Shown here: piece after piece, positions 17,133-25,598 of the stretch
Position numbering within the stretch: position 1 is the stretch's first letter
Layout of the letters: the number at the start of each line of letters is the position of its first letter
Assembly (NCBI RefSeq): GCF_014076495.1
Contig: NZ_CP043575.1
Span: 2,356,001 to 2,420,000 of the forward strand
Reading direction: 5' to 3'
Length of the DNA: 64,000 bases
Source of the DNA: Comamonas koreensis
Lineage (GTDB): Bacteria; Pseudomonadota; Gammaproteobacteria; Burkholderiales; Burkholderiaceae_C
Made by a program: the position numbers and the translations under genes
The notes under the pieces: generated by a model
Databases searched by the model: none
Seen by the model: only the letters and a program-made list of their open reading frames with translations
What the model was told of the DNA's origin: nothing

Positions 17133-18278
17133 TTGGCAAACAACGATCCCTTGCGTGTCGGCATTCTTTTTTCGGAAACGGGCACCACGTCCATCATTGG
17201 CCAGTCGCAACTGCAGGGCAGCTTGCTGGCCATCGACGAAATCAACAACGCCGGCGGCGTGCTCGGGCGTGAGCTGGTGGCCGTGCGCTATGACCCCGCG
17301 TCCAACCCTGCCGAGTACGCGCGCCTGGCCGAGCAGTTGATCATGCACGACCGCGTCAACACCATCTTTGGCTGCTATATGTCCAGCAGCCGCAAGGCTG
17401 TGCTGCCCGTGGTCGAGAAATGGAACAAGCTTTTGTTCTACCCCACGCTCTACGAAGGCTTCGAGTTCTCAGCGAACATCATCTACACCGGCGCGGCCCC
17501 TAACCAGAACAGCGTGCAGCTGGCCGATTTCATGACCAGCAGCTTTGGTGCGCGTGTGTACCTCATCGGCTCGGACTACATCTACCCCTATGAATCCAAC
17601 CGCATACTGCGCGAGTTGGTGCTGCAGCACCCCGAGGGCGAAATCCTCGGCGAGCGCTACCTGCCGCTGGCGGCCACCGAGCAGGACTACCAAGTCGTCA
17701 TGGAGGATGTACGCCAGAAACGCCCTGACTTCATCTTCTCCACGGTGGTGGGAGACTCCACCGCCAAGCTCTACCGCGCCTATGCCGATGCCGGCTTCAA
17801 CACCAAAGAAATGCCCATCTGCAGCCTCACCACCTCGGAGGCCGAGATCGGACAAATGGGCTTTGATATCGCAGCCGGCCACATCACCTCGGCACCTTAT
17901 TTTCAGTCGATCCAATCTGCCGCCAACCAGCGCTGCCTGGCCCACCTCAAGCGGCTGTTCGGCGATGACTGCCGCCCCAATCTGTGCTGGGAAGCCTCCT
18001 ATTTTCAGCTGCATATGTTTGCCAACGCCTTTCGCCGCTCGGGCAGCGACACCATCAGCGAGTTGCTGCCTCACCTGCTGGGCAGCGAGTTTGATGCCCC
18101 CCAGGGGCGTGTGCGCATCGATCCCGGCAACCACCACACCTGGGTCTACCCCCGCATTGGGCGGGCCAATGCGCAAGGGGAGTTCACCATACTGCGCGAG
18201 GCCAAACGTGCCGTATCGCCGGATCCTTATCTGGTCACCCATTCCTTGGGCGACTGGACGGCCAAGATCGAGGTCTGA
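17133..18278 (+). CDS. amiC: AmiC, amide-sensing negative regulator
   Basis: 381 residues from a TTG start chosen because AGGAGA (17121-17126) is spaced 6 bases from it and MANNDPLRVGILFSETGTT is the normal AmiC start. It has the periplasmic-binding-protein type I fold but no signal peptide, as in cytoplasmic AmiC (TIFGCYMSSSRKAVLPVVEK, FYPTLYEGFE, GSDYIYPYESNR). AmiC binds AmiR and keeps it inactive until acetamide binds. The amiR start follows after only two bases. Confidence 0.95.
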   Translation: MANNDPLRVGILFSETGTTSIIGQSQLQGSLLAIDEINNAGGVLGRELVAVRYDPASNPAEYARLAEQLIMHDRVNTIFGCYMSSSRKAVLPVVEKWNKLLFYPTLYEGFEFSANIIYTGAAPNQNSVQLADFMTSSFGARVYLIGSDYIYPYESNRILRELVLQHPEGEILGERYLPLAATEQDYQVVMEDVRQKRPDFIFSTVVGDSTAKLYRAYADAGFNTKEMPICSLTTSEAEIGQMGFDIAAGHITSAPYFQSIQSAANQRCLAHLKRLFGDDCRPNLCWEASYFQLHMFANAFRRSGSDTISELLPHLLGSEFDAPQGRVRIDPGNHHTWVYPRIGRANAQGEFTILREAKRAVSPDPYLVTHSLGDWTAKIEV

Positions 18279-18280
18279 GC

Positions 18281-18904
18281 GTGAACCCGCAGCAGCCCCG
18301 CGCCACCTCGCAGCACCTCAAGGAGCTGCGCCAACTCAAAATCATCCTGATGCACCCCGAGGATGCCGATGGCTTGCTGCTGGCCCAGCAGCTCCAGCGC
18401 ATTGGCTGCCAGGTGCGCAGCGTCTGGCCACCGGTGCAGCAATTGCCGGACGACCCGGATATCGTCCTGTTGGCGGTACGCCCTGATTTTCTGCACCTGC
18501 GCATGCCTTGGGCGAGCGGCGAGCAGGCGCCTGCGCTGGTCGCGGTGGTGAACTATGAAAACCCCACCATTGTGTCTGCCGTGCTGGAGCTCAAGGCCCA
18601 GGCCGTCCTGCCTTCGCCCATACGCTCCTTTGGCCTGCTCTCCACCTTGGTTGTCGCGCGCCAGATGCACAAGGAGCACCGGCAGATGCAGCAACATGTG
18701 CACAAGCTGCAAAACAAGCTGCTGGGCCAACGCCGTGTGACCGACGCCAAAGCCATCCTCATTGCCACCCACCAGGTCAGTGAAGACCGCGCCTACGAAA
18801 TGCTGCGCGAGCAGGCCATGAAAAAGCGCGTATCCGTCGAAGACATCGCCCAGGCCATCATCAGTGCGAGCGAATTGTTGGGGATGAAAGGCAAGCCCGA
18901 GTAA
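18281..18904 (+). CDS. amiR: AmiR, ANTAR-domain transcription antiterminator
   Basis: 207 residues from a GTG start two bases after amiC. The N-terminus is a degenerate receiver domain without the usual phospho-acceptor (IILMHPEDADGLLLAQQLQRIG). A long coiled coil follows (residues about 125-150, MHKEHRQMQQHVHKLQNKLL), then a C-terminal ANTAR RNA-binding domain (TDAKAILIATHQVSEDRAYEML continuing to KRVSVEDIAQAII). AmiR dimers bind the amiE leader RNA and prevent termination; a matching leader lies at 12501-12579. Confidence 0.95.
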   Translation: MNPQQPRATSQHLKELRQLKIILMHPEDADGLLLAQQLQRIGCQVRSVWPPVQQLPDDPDIVLLAVRPDFLHLRMPWASGEQAPALVAVVNYENPTIVSAVLELKAQAVLPSPIRSFGLLSTLVVARQMHKEHRQMQQHVHKLQNKLLGQRRVTDAKAILIATHQVSEDRAYEMLREQAMKKRVSVEDIAQAIISASELLGMKGKPE

Positions 18905-19046
18905 TTGCACACCAGGGTTGTGGTGGAGTGGAAGACCCTCGGTCTGCTGCAGACATGGCCGTGGGCGCATGGCACCTAGGCGAGGTTGACAGCCCGCAGC
19001 AGCCAATCTGCCCATCCCGCCGCCGGCCCATTACGGCACTCGCCGG

Positions 19047-19604
19047 CTACCGTGTAGAGGCATAGACACAGCCGTTCTTCAATTGCCCCGAAGGGGTGAT
19101 GCGCTCATTTTTCATCACGCCCTCCAGCAGCATCCCCGCGCTGGCGCAGGTCGCGCGGCCGCCCGCGTTATCTTCATCGGTGCGCGCAAACACCCGCCGC
19201 GCTTTCAAACGCGTGAATGCCAAGTGCAGCACTGCCGTGACCGCTTCCTTCGCAAATCCGTTTCGGTGCATGCCAGTGCGCATCCAAAAACCCATCTCCC
19301 TGCTGGGAATGTCCCAGCGGATCGTGTGCAGGCCCACGCTGCCGACCAATCGCTGCTCGTGGTCCCACACCAGAAAGGCCAGGCCAGTGCCGTTTTCGCG
19401 ATCGCGCATGCTCGCCAGGCAGAAGTCTTCGGAGGCGGATGCCGATGGCTCATACAGTGCCCAGGGCAGCGAGGTGGGCCAGGCGCGCAGGCTGGCCAGG
19501 CTTTCTACCACCGCTGCATAAACGGCCTTACCATCGCCGGGGCCGGCTAGGCGCAGGGTCAGGCGAGGCGTTTGGATGGGGATGTCGACACTGTCAGGGA
19601 ACAT
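19047..19604 (-). CDS. GNAT family N-acetyltransferase (RimJ/RimL-like)
   Basis: 185 residues from the ATG at 19604 (MFPDSVDIPIQTPRL); the longer frame to 19700 adds unconserved sequence. TPRLTLRLAGPGD, HEQRLVGSVGLHTIRWDI and MGFWMRTGMHRNGFAKEAV are the conserved parts, the last being the acetyl-CoA-binding loop. RimJ/RimL-like enzymes acetylate protein N-termini or small amines. The target is unknown. It lies 29 bases downstream of the end of the LysR gene on the same strand. Confidence 0.85.
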   Translation of the reverse strand: MFPDSVDIPIQTPRLTLRLAGPGDGKAVYAAVVESLASLRAWPTSLPWALYEPSASASEDFCLASMRDRENGTGLAFLVWDHEQRLVGSVGLHTIRWDIPSREMGFWMRTGMHRNGFAKEAVTAVLHLAFTRLKARRVFARTDEDNAGGRATCASAGMLLEGVMKNERITPSGQLKNGCVYASTR

Positions 19605-19633
19605 GGGCGTTCTCGCTTGAATGCGGCGGGAGT

Positions 19634-20635
19634 TTAGGCGCCTGTGACGGGCTGGTGGTGGCTGCTGGAGGCTGAATTTTGCGCCTGAACCAGCGCCCAC
19701 AAGGCTTCCGCCGCAGGCGCCATCTCCGACCGTTGGCGGTACAGGCGGATCTCCACCGGTACGTTCCAGCGGTCGTCGCCCGCGGGCACCAGGCTGCCGC
19801 TGCGCAGCTCTTCGGTGATAAGGCTGTGGGGCAGCCAGGCGACGCCTCGGCCTTCCAGGGCCATGGTTTTGAGTAAGGCCGCGTGGTGGGCGGTAAAGAC
19901 GACGGCGACGCCCTGCGCCATACCGGGGGTGGGGGAGTGCACGGCGTCTGCGCCATCGGCAAACATGCCGCGCATGCGCGACCGCATGATGCGGCCCAGG
20001 CCCGAGGCTTCGCTGTAGGCGAGCACGGGTACAGCGCTGTCCTGGCCGATGCGGTGCAGCGGCTGGCCGGGGGCATCGGGGGCAGCGGCGCTGACCGGGC
20101 GTAGCAGGTCATCGGACAGGCGCAGCACGGGGTACTGGCCTTCGTCCAGGCGCCCGGGCACAGCGGCATGGCCGTGGCACAGCACAAACTGCACGCGCCG
20201 CTGCAGCATCAGGTCCTCGCAGGCAAGTGAGCTGTCGCTCATCGTCTGGATCGGACCCATGCGCAACTGCGCTTCCATGCCCACCAGCCAGCGCGGAAAG
20301 AAGGTGAGCGACAGCACATGGGTGGCGGCAAAGCGCAGGCTGGCGGCCGCTGTGTCGTGCGCGGCGCGGGCCTTGATGCGGGCGGCCTCCAGGTTGGCCA
20401 GCACGTTTTGCAGCAGCGGCAGAAAGCGCTGGCCGGCGGGGGTGAGCGCGGCGGGGTGGGCGCTGCGGTCAAACAGCTCCACGCCGACCCAGTCTTCCAG
20501 CGAGCGGATATGGCGGCTAAAGGCGGGCTGGGCGATGGCGCGGGCCTCGGCTGCGCGCGAGAAGTTGCCGGTATCGGCCAGTGCCATGAAGTCTTCGAGC
20601 CACTCCAGATCGAGCGGGCGGTTGCCGGGTCCCAT
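19634..20635 (-). CDS. LysR-type transcriptional regulator
   Basis: 333 residues from the ATG at 20635. LEWLEDFMALADTGNFSRAAE starts the helix-turn-helix and HIRSLEDWVGVELFDRS ends it. The effector domain follows, with a longer C-terminal tail than usual. In-frame sequence upstream to 20839 belongs to the inverted-repeat element at 20668-20935, not the protein. It is divergent from the DapA-like/Bug/SDR/TarD operon, which it probably controls; the mobile-type repeat now sits in their shared promoter interval. Confidence 0.88.
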   Translation of the reverse strand: MGPGNRPLDLEWLEDFMALADTGNFSRAAEARAIAQPAFSRHIRSLEDWVGVELFDRSAHPAALTPAGQRFLPLLQNVLANLEAARIKARAAHDTAAASLRFAATHVLSLTFFPRWLVGMEAQLRMGPIQTMSDSSLACEDLMLQRRVQFVLCHGHAAVPGRLDEGQYPVLRLSDDLLRPVSAAAPDAPGQPLHRIGQDSAVPVLAYSEASGLGRIMRSRMRGMFADGADAVHSPTPGMAQGVAVVFTAHHAALLKTMALEGRGVAWLPHSLITEELRSGSLVPAGDDRWNVPVEIRLYRQRSEMAPAAEALWALVQAQNSASSSHHQPVTGA

Positions 20636-20667
20636 GGGTTTCCTTGTTTGGAGTCTGCTAAGGCTAT

Positions 20668-20935
20668 AGAACGTGTTTGCGATCTCTACGCAGCTGCGTT
20701 GGAGTGCAATCGGGATGAGTTCGAAGCGCTGGTTCGCAGCTTGCACCGGGGTGCAAGCAAGGGCCAGCGCGAAGAAGTCGCCCGATTTCACTCCAACCCG
20801 TAGGGACAGTGGCTTTGCGGGACGTGTGCGTTGTTCCAAATCCTAGAAATAGCATGACTATTGCTGCGGTATTGCGCCTCGCATCCCATCCCGCAAAGAC
20901 ACTGTCGCGGCGCGAGGAGATCGTAAACACGTTCT
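20668..20935. repeat. MITE-like repeat, copy 1 (268 bp, inverted orientation)
   Basis: The ends are AGAACGTGTTTGCGATCTC (20668) and GAGATCGTAAACACGTTCT (20917-20935), near-perfect 19-bp terminal inverted repeats. Inside are a CTTGCACC/GGTGCAAG palindrome, a GAAATC/GATTTC hairpin and a nested inverted repeat (GACAGTGGCTTTGCGGGA and its near complement about 80 bases apart). Compared with copies 2 and 3 it is reversed. It carries no gene, is too short to encode a transposase and sits between the LysR and DapA-like genes. Confidence 0.85.
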
Positions 20936-21031
20936 TAGATACATGTATGCGTTTCGGGTATTGGACAGCAGAGGCAGCCTGCGAAATGATGAACACCGTT
21001 GACCACTCGCACCCCTAACGGAGACAAAAAC

Positions 21032-21970
21032 ATGCCTGCCATCGCGAATTATCGTGGAATTATTCCCGCCATCTCTTGCCCTTTCACCCCTGACCATCGC
21101 ATTGACGAGCCCGCGCTGCGTAAGCTCGCCTCCTGGCTAGCCGGCCACGATGGCGTGGTCGCGATCATGACCAACGGCCATACCGGCGAGGTGTTCTCGC
21201 TGACGCCCTCCGAGCGCGCTGAGGTGACGCGCATTGTGGCTGATGAGCTCAAAGGCCGCCTGCCGGTGATCTCGTCCATCGTCTGCGAAGGCCTGGCCGA
21301 TGCGGCCGAACATGCCCGCGCTGCGGTGGAAGCCGGTGCCGTGGCGCTGGATGTCATGCCCCCGCACCACTGGCTGCGCTTTGGCTTCACCTCCGGCCAT
21401 GCGCTGCAGTATTTCGATGCCATCCACAAAGCCGCCCCCCATGCCGACCTGGTCTGCCATGTCTACCCGGCCTGGACGCGTGCCTCCTACTCGTCGCAAC
21501 TGCTGGCCGACCTGGCCAGGCTGCCGTACCTGCAGGCCTTCAAGGTGGGCCAGCGCGACATGAACAAATATGCCCGCGACATCCAGGCGATCCGCGAGGC
21601 CGATGCCTCCAAGGCCATCCTGACCTGCCACGACGAGTACCTGCTCGCCTCGATGGTGCAGGGCGTGGACGGCGCGCTGGTGGGTTTTGCGACGTTTATT
21701 CCGCAGCTGATCATCGACCTGTGGAATGCGGTGAAGGCAGGCGACCTGAAGAAGGCGATGGAAGTGCAGGCCATCATCACCCCGCTCAAGGATGCCGTGT
21801 ATGGCGGGGGCGAGCCCACCGGCGAGGCCCATGCCCGTATGAAGGGTGGCATGTACCTGGCCGGCGTGATCGACGACGCCACCGTGCGCCCACCGACCGA
21901 AGCGCCCAATGCCAAGGAAGTGGAGGCACTGCGCGCGGCCGTCAAGCAAGCCGGGTTGCTCAAGCGCTAA
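21032..21970 (+). CDS. Dihydrodipicolinate synthase/N-acetylneuraminate lyase family protein (DapA-like)
   Basis: 312 residues from the ATG at 21032, with ACGGAGAC upstream. It is a TIM-barrel class I aldolase: the Schiff-base lysine is K171 (LQAFKVGQRD) and the conserved tyrosine is Y145 (CHVYPAWTR). The phosphate/carboxylate-type loop near TNGHTGEVFSLTPSER (GTTGE-like) is altered to NGHTGE. Such proteins condense or cleave, or dehydrate, 2-oxo acids. Being first in an operon with a Bug receptor, an SDR and a tartrate dehydratase suggests a hydroxy- or oxo-acid role, not lysine synthesis. Confidence 0.88.
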   Translation: MPAIANYRGIIPAISCPFTPDHRIDEPALRKLASWLAGHDGVVAIMTNGHTGEVFSLTPSERAEVTRIVADELKGRLPVISSIVCEGLADAAEHARAAVEAGAVALDVMPPHHWLRFGFTSGHALQYFDAIHKAAPHADLVCHVYPAWTRASYSSQLLADLARLPYLQAFKVGQRDMNKYARDIQAIREADASKAILTCHDEYLLASMVQGVDGALVGFATFIPQLIIDLWNAVKAGDLKKAMEVQAIITPLKDAVYGGGEPTGEAHARMKGGMYLAGVIDDATVRPPTEAPNAKEVEALRAAVKQAGLLKR

Positions 21971-22024
21971 ACAGCCGTTGAAGTAGGGCAGGGGATTTTG
22001 AGCCCCTGCGCCCTGGGGTCCCGA

Positions 22025-22256
22025 AGATGGTGTTGACGATCTCCTCGCGCCTCGACAGTGTCCTTGCGGAATGACGTGATGCGTGCACCTCAAGACGGGA
22101 TGTCCCCAAAGTCACTGTCCCTACGGGTTGACGTGAAATCGGGCGATTTCTTCGCGTTGGCTCTTGCTTGCACCTCGGTGCAAGCTGCGAACCACCGCTT
22201 CGAACTCATCCCGATTGCACGCCAACGCGGCTGCGTAGAGATCGTCAACACGTTCT
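22025..22256. repeat. MITE-like repeat, copy 2 (about 232 bp)
   Basis: The right end GAGATCGTCAACACGTTCT (22238-22256) is intact; the left end is eroded (GTGTTGACGATCTC kept at 22030-22043). It shares with copy 3 the run GAAATCGGGCGATTTCTTCG and the TTGCACC/GGTGCAA palindrome. The inner insert is about 50 bases and differs from that in copy 1. It fills most of the 315-base gap between the DapA-like gene and the Bug gene. Confidence 0.82.
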
Positions 22257-22285
22257 AGAAAAAAACCGACAGGAGACAAGACACC

Positions 22286-23260
22286 ATGCAACGCCAACCA
22301 TTCATCCGTACCGCGCTACGCAGCGCCATCGGTGCCGCCGCCCTGGCCCTGGCCGCCAGCGGCTTTGCGCAGACCTACCCGGCCAAGCCGGTGCGCGTCG
22401 TGATTCCCTTTCCGCCGGGCGGCACGCTCGATGCGGTGGGCCGTATGCTGGGCCAGAAGCTCGCCGACCAGCTGGGCCAGCCCTTTGTCATCGAGAACAA
22501 GCCCGGTGCCAGCGGCGTGATCGGCGGTGAGACGGTGGCCCGCGCGCCGGCCGATGGCTACACCTTGCTGTTCAGTGCCTCCACGCATGTCACAGCGCCG
22601 CTGACGCTCAAGTCCGTGCCCTACAACGTCACGCAGGATTTTGTGCCGATTGCGCTGGTGGCCAAGGCCCCGCTGTCCGTGGCCATCAACAAGAACCTGC
22701 CGGTGACCGATATCAAGTCGCTCATCGCCTACGGCAAGGCCCACCCCGGCAAGATGACCTTTGCCGTGGGGTCGCTGGGCTCGGCCGGGCATCTGTCTAC
22801 CGAGCTGCTCAAGCGCGCGGGCGGCCTGGACTACCTGATCGTTCCGTACAAGGGCACGGCACCGGCGTTCCAGGATTTGATTGGCGGCCAGATCGATGGC
22901 TTTATCGACCCGATCCTGGGATCCCTCCAGTACCACAAGGGCGGCATGCTGCGGGTGGTGGCCGTCACCTCGGCCGAGCGTGTGCCCAGCCTTCCGGATG
23001 TGCCTACCGTGGCCGAGACCATTCCCGGCTATGAGTTCTACAGCTGGTATGGCCTCTGGGCGCCTGCCAAGACTGCGCCCGCGCTGGTGCAGCGCCTCAA
23101 CGCCGAGGTGAACAAGGCCCTGGTCGATATGGCGCCCAAGCTCAAGGAACAAGGCCTGCTGCCCACGCCCGGTAGCGCCGAGGACTTTGTGAAATTCCAG
23201 CGCAGCGAGATGGACCGTGCGCAAAAGATCGTGAGCGAAGGAGGCATCCGTGCAGACTGA
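22286..23260 (+). CDS. Bug family tripartite tricarboxylate transporter substrate-binding protein
   Basis: 324 residues with a signal peptide (about residues 1-27, RTALRSAIGAAALALAASG then FAQ). YPAKPVRVVIPFPPGGTLD is the hallmark Bug start, the PPGG loop binding a carboxylate. It also has FVIENKPGASGVIGGE and VPTVAETIPGYEF. Bug proteins capture organic acids in the periplasm; no TctA/TctB membrane partners are nearby, which is normal for this large family. Its neighbours suggest tartrate or a related acid as ligand. Confidence 0.92.
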   Translation: MQRQPFIRTALRSAIGAAALALAASGFAQTYPAKPVRVVIPFPPGGTLDAVGRMLGQKLADQLGQPFVIENKPGASGVIGGETVARAPADGYTLLFSASTHVTAPLTLKSVPYNVTQDFVPIALVAKAPLSVAINKNLPVTDIKSLIAYGKAHPGKMTFAVGSLGSAGHLSTELLKRAGGLDYLIVPYKGTAPAFQDLIGGQIDGFIDPILGSLQYHKGGMLRVVAVTSAERVPSLPDVPTVAETIPGYEFYSWYGLWAPAKTAPALVQRLNAEVNKALVDMAPKLKEQGLLPTPGSAEDFVKFQRSEMDRAQKIVSEGGIRAD

Positions 23261-23948
23261 GCTGGGCCATGTCGTCGTAACCGGAGCGAGCATCGGCATC
23301 GGCTGCGCCATTGCCGATGCGCTGCTGGCGGCGGGCTGGCGCGTCACGGGGCTCGATGTGGCGCAGGCCACCATCGTGCATGGCGGCTATGCGCATGTGC
23401 CGGTTGATCTGACGGACGGCGCCGCCATTGCGCGCACCGCTGCGGCCTTGCCCGCTGTGGATGCGCTGGTGCATGCCGCCGGCGTGCTGCGCGTGGGCGC
23501 GTTGGGCCAGCTCGACCATGACGGCGGCGCGCTGATGTGGCGCCTGCATGTGGATGCCGCCACGCGCCTGGCCGATGCCATCGTGCCCGGCATGGCGCAG
23601 CGCGGCCAAGGCCGGGTCGTGTTTATCGGCAGCCGGGTGGCGCAGGGCATGGCAGGGCGCGGCCAGTACGCCGCCACCAAGGCGGCCTTGATCGCGCTGG
23701 CGCGCAGCTGGGCGGCCGAGGTGGCTGCGCAGGGCGTGACGCTGAATGTGGTCTCGCCCGCAGCCACAGCGACTGGCATGTTGAACGACCCGGCCCGCGC
23801 CGGCAGTGCGCCGCGCCTGCCACCCATGGGCCGCTTGATCGAGCCGGCCGAGATCGCCGCCCTGGTGGGCTTTCTTTTGTCTCCGGCGGCGGCAGCCATT
23901 ACCGGGCAGGACATCGCCATCTGTGGTGGCTCGTCACTGGCCCGCTGA
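23250..23948 (+). CDS. SDR family oxidoreductase
   Basis: 232 residues from a GTG start that overlaps the Bug gene by 11 bases, indicating translational coupling; AAGGAGG lies just upstream. VVVTGASIGIGCAIADAL is the cofactor loop, ALVHAAGVL replaces the usual NAG motif (HAAG), and GQYAATKAALIALARSW holds the catalytic YxxxK. An acidic residue after beta-2 (GLDVAQ) suggests NAD. It probably oxidises a hydroxy acid in the same pathway as TarD. Confidence 0.88.
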   Translation: MQTELGHVVVTGASIGIGCAIADALLAAGWRVTGLDVAQATIVHGGYAHVPVDLTDGAAIARTAAALPAVDALVHAAGVLRVGALGQLDHDGGALMWRLHVDAATRLADAIVPGMAQRGQGRVVFIGSRVAQGMAGRGQYAATKAALIALARSWAAEVAAQGVTLNVVSPAATATGMLNDPARAGSAPRLPPMGRLIEPAEIAALVGFLLSPAAAAITGQDIAICGGSSLAR

Positions 23949-23974
23949 TATTTCATCCAACATTTTCACAACCG

Positions 23975-25150
23975 ATGACCACCATGAAGATCGTCAACAT
24001 CCTCGAATCCACCCGTCCCATCAAGTCGGACATCCGCAACGCCTACATCGACTTCTCCAAGATGACCTTGAGCCTGGTGGCCGTGGTCACCGATGTCATC
24101 CGCGATGGCAAGCCCGTCATTGGCTACGGCTTCAATTCCAACGGCCGCTACGGGCAGGGCGCGCTGATGCGCGACCGCTTTATCCCGCGCGTGCTCGAAG
24201 CCCAGCCCGGCAGCCTGCTGGACGAGACCGGCGAGAACCTGGACCCGCACAAGGTCTGGGCCCGCATGATGATCAATGAAAAGCCCGGCGGCCATGGCGA
24301 GCGCTCGGTGGCGGTCGGCACCATCGACATGGCCGTCTGGGATGCCACGGCCAAGATCGCCGGCAAGCCCTTGTTTCAGCTGCTGGCTGAGCGCTATGGC
24401 AATGGCACAGCCAACCCGCGCGTGTTTGTCTATGCCGCCGGCGGCTACTACTACCCCGGCAAGGGCCTGGAGGCACTTCAGCGCGAAATGGAAAGCTACC
24501 TGGCGCGCGGCTACTCGGTGGTCAAGATGAAGATTGGCGGAGCTACCCTGGCCGAGGACTGCGAGCGCATTGAATCGGTGCTGAAAATCCTGGGCCCGGG
24601 CCAGCAACTGGCGGTGGATGCCAATGGCCGCTTTGACCTGCAGACCGCCATCGACTACGGCAAGGCGCTGTCGCAGTACCCGCTGTTCTGGTACGAAGAG
24701 GCCGGTGATCCGCTGGACTACGAGCTGCAGGCCAAGCTGGGCGAAGTCTACAAAGGCCCCATGGCCACGGGCGAGAACCTGTTCTCGATGCAGGATGCCC
24801 GCAACCTGATCCGCCACGGCGGCATGCACAAGGACCGCGACTGGCTGCAGTTTGACTGCGCGCTGAGCTATGGCCTGGTGGAATACCTGCGCACCTTGGA
24901 CATGCTCAAGGAATACGGCTGGTCGCCCAGCCGCTGCATTCCCCACGGCGGCCACCAGATGTCGCTGGCCATCGCCGCAGGCCTGGGCCTGGGCGGCAAC
25001 GAGAGCTACCCGGACCTGTTCCAGCCCTATGGCGGCTTCCCCGATGGCGTGAAGGTGGACAACGGCTATGTCACGCTGCCAGCGCTGCCAGGCATCGGCT
25101 TTGAAGGCAAGTCCGACCTGATTGCGGAGATGCGGGCCCTGGCTTCCTGA
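23975..25150 (+). CDS. tarD: D(-)-tartrate dehydratase (enolase superfamily)
   Basis: 391 residues from the ATG at 23975 (MTTMKIVNILESTRPIKS). It closely resembles the characterised Bradyrhizobium TarD through long stretches such as GYGFNSNGRYGQGALMRDRF split by few changes, AAGGYYYPGKGL, WLQFDCALSYGLVEY and GGFPDGVKVDNGYVT. Active-site residues are in place: K184 and K186 (VVKMKIGG), the DANG metal ligand segment, and H324 (IPHGGHQM), each two above the Bradyrhizobium numbering. TarD dehydrates D-tartrate to oxaloacetate. It ends the DapA-like/Bug/SDR operon. Confidence 0.9.
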   Translation: MTTMKIVNILESTRPIKSDIRNAYIDFSKMTLSLVAVVTDVIRDGKPVIGYGFNSNGRYGQGALMRDRFIPRVLEAQPGSLLDETGENLDPHKVWARMMINEKPGGHGERSVAVGTIDMAVWDATAKIAGKPLFQLLAERYGNGTANPRVFVYAAGGYYYPGKGLEALQREMESYLARGYSVVKMKIGGATLAEDCERIESVLKILGPGQQLAVDANGRFDLQTAIDYGKALSQYPLFWYEEAGDPLDYELQAKLGEVYKGPMATGENLFSMQDARNLIRHGGMHKDRDWLQFDCALSYGLVEYLRTLDMLKEYGWSPSRCIPHGGHQMSLAIAAGLGLGGNESYPDLFQPYGGFPDGVKVDNGYVTLPALPGIGFEGKSDLIAEMRALAS

Positions 25151-25598
25151 CCCGGTCTGGCCACAAGCGCTTGCGAATAGGGCGCTTGCGACTTTATTTT
25201 GAGAATCGGCAAGTGGTCGCGCCAGGCGACGCTTGCGACTGCCTCCCCCAGCGGCGCCTTATAGGCGCCTTTGCGCCTCTGCTTGTCTAAAGCCGAGGCG
25301 TTTTCTTTTTGGGCCATGGCTGCTTGGGCCTGCGCATCCGCCATTGAGAACGGAGCGCCTTCAGGTGATTTATCCCGCCTTTCTTTTCGGCCAGCACAGC
25401 CCGTGCATCGGTCTCCCAAGCCCCGTCCAGCAGGGGCAAAAACACACAGCTCCCAGCGACCAAGGGTTAGCACTGAAAGCTATTCAAGCTTTTTTTTGTA
25501 CTATTTACCTGTCGGCAGGTATGTAGTCCAACACCAAGATCTGGACGGCCGGCCAAGACACGGTTCATCGCAAAAAAAGAGCTGATCAAGGAGACAAC
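25151..25598. other. Gene-free intergenic stretch with hairpins and an operator
   Basis: No coding frame of note. A perfect hairpin GGCGCC-TTATA-GGCGCC lies at 25253-25269. A weak hairpin AAGCT-ATTCA-AGCTT with a T-run lies at 25477-25498 and may end the tarD transcript. The TetR-type operator follows at 25506-25521, so the promoter of the next operon should lie between about 25450 and 25590. Confidence 0.5.
25506..25521. promoter_or_regulatory. TetR-type operator, site 1
   Basis: TACCTGTCGGCAGGTA has perfect 6-bp arms (TACCTG/CAGGTA) around TCGG. It is identical to the site at 53262-53277 and differs by two bases from the sites at 37312 and 53366. It lies 77 bases before the ABC receptor gene that opens a long catabolic operon. 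Confidence 0.75.

Noticed and set aside
25253-25269. GGCGCC-TTATA-GGCGCC hairpin considered as the tarD terminator.
   Set aside because: Only three Ts follow and it lies about 100 bases past the stop; kept only as a note in the intergenic entry.
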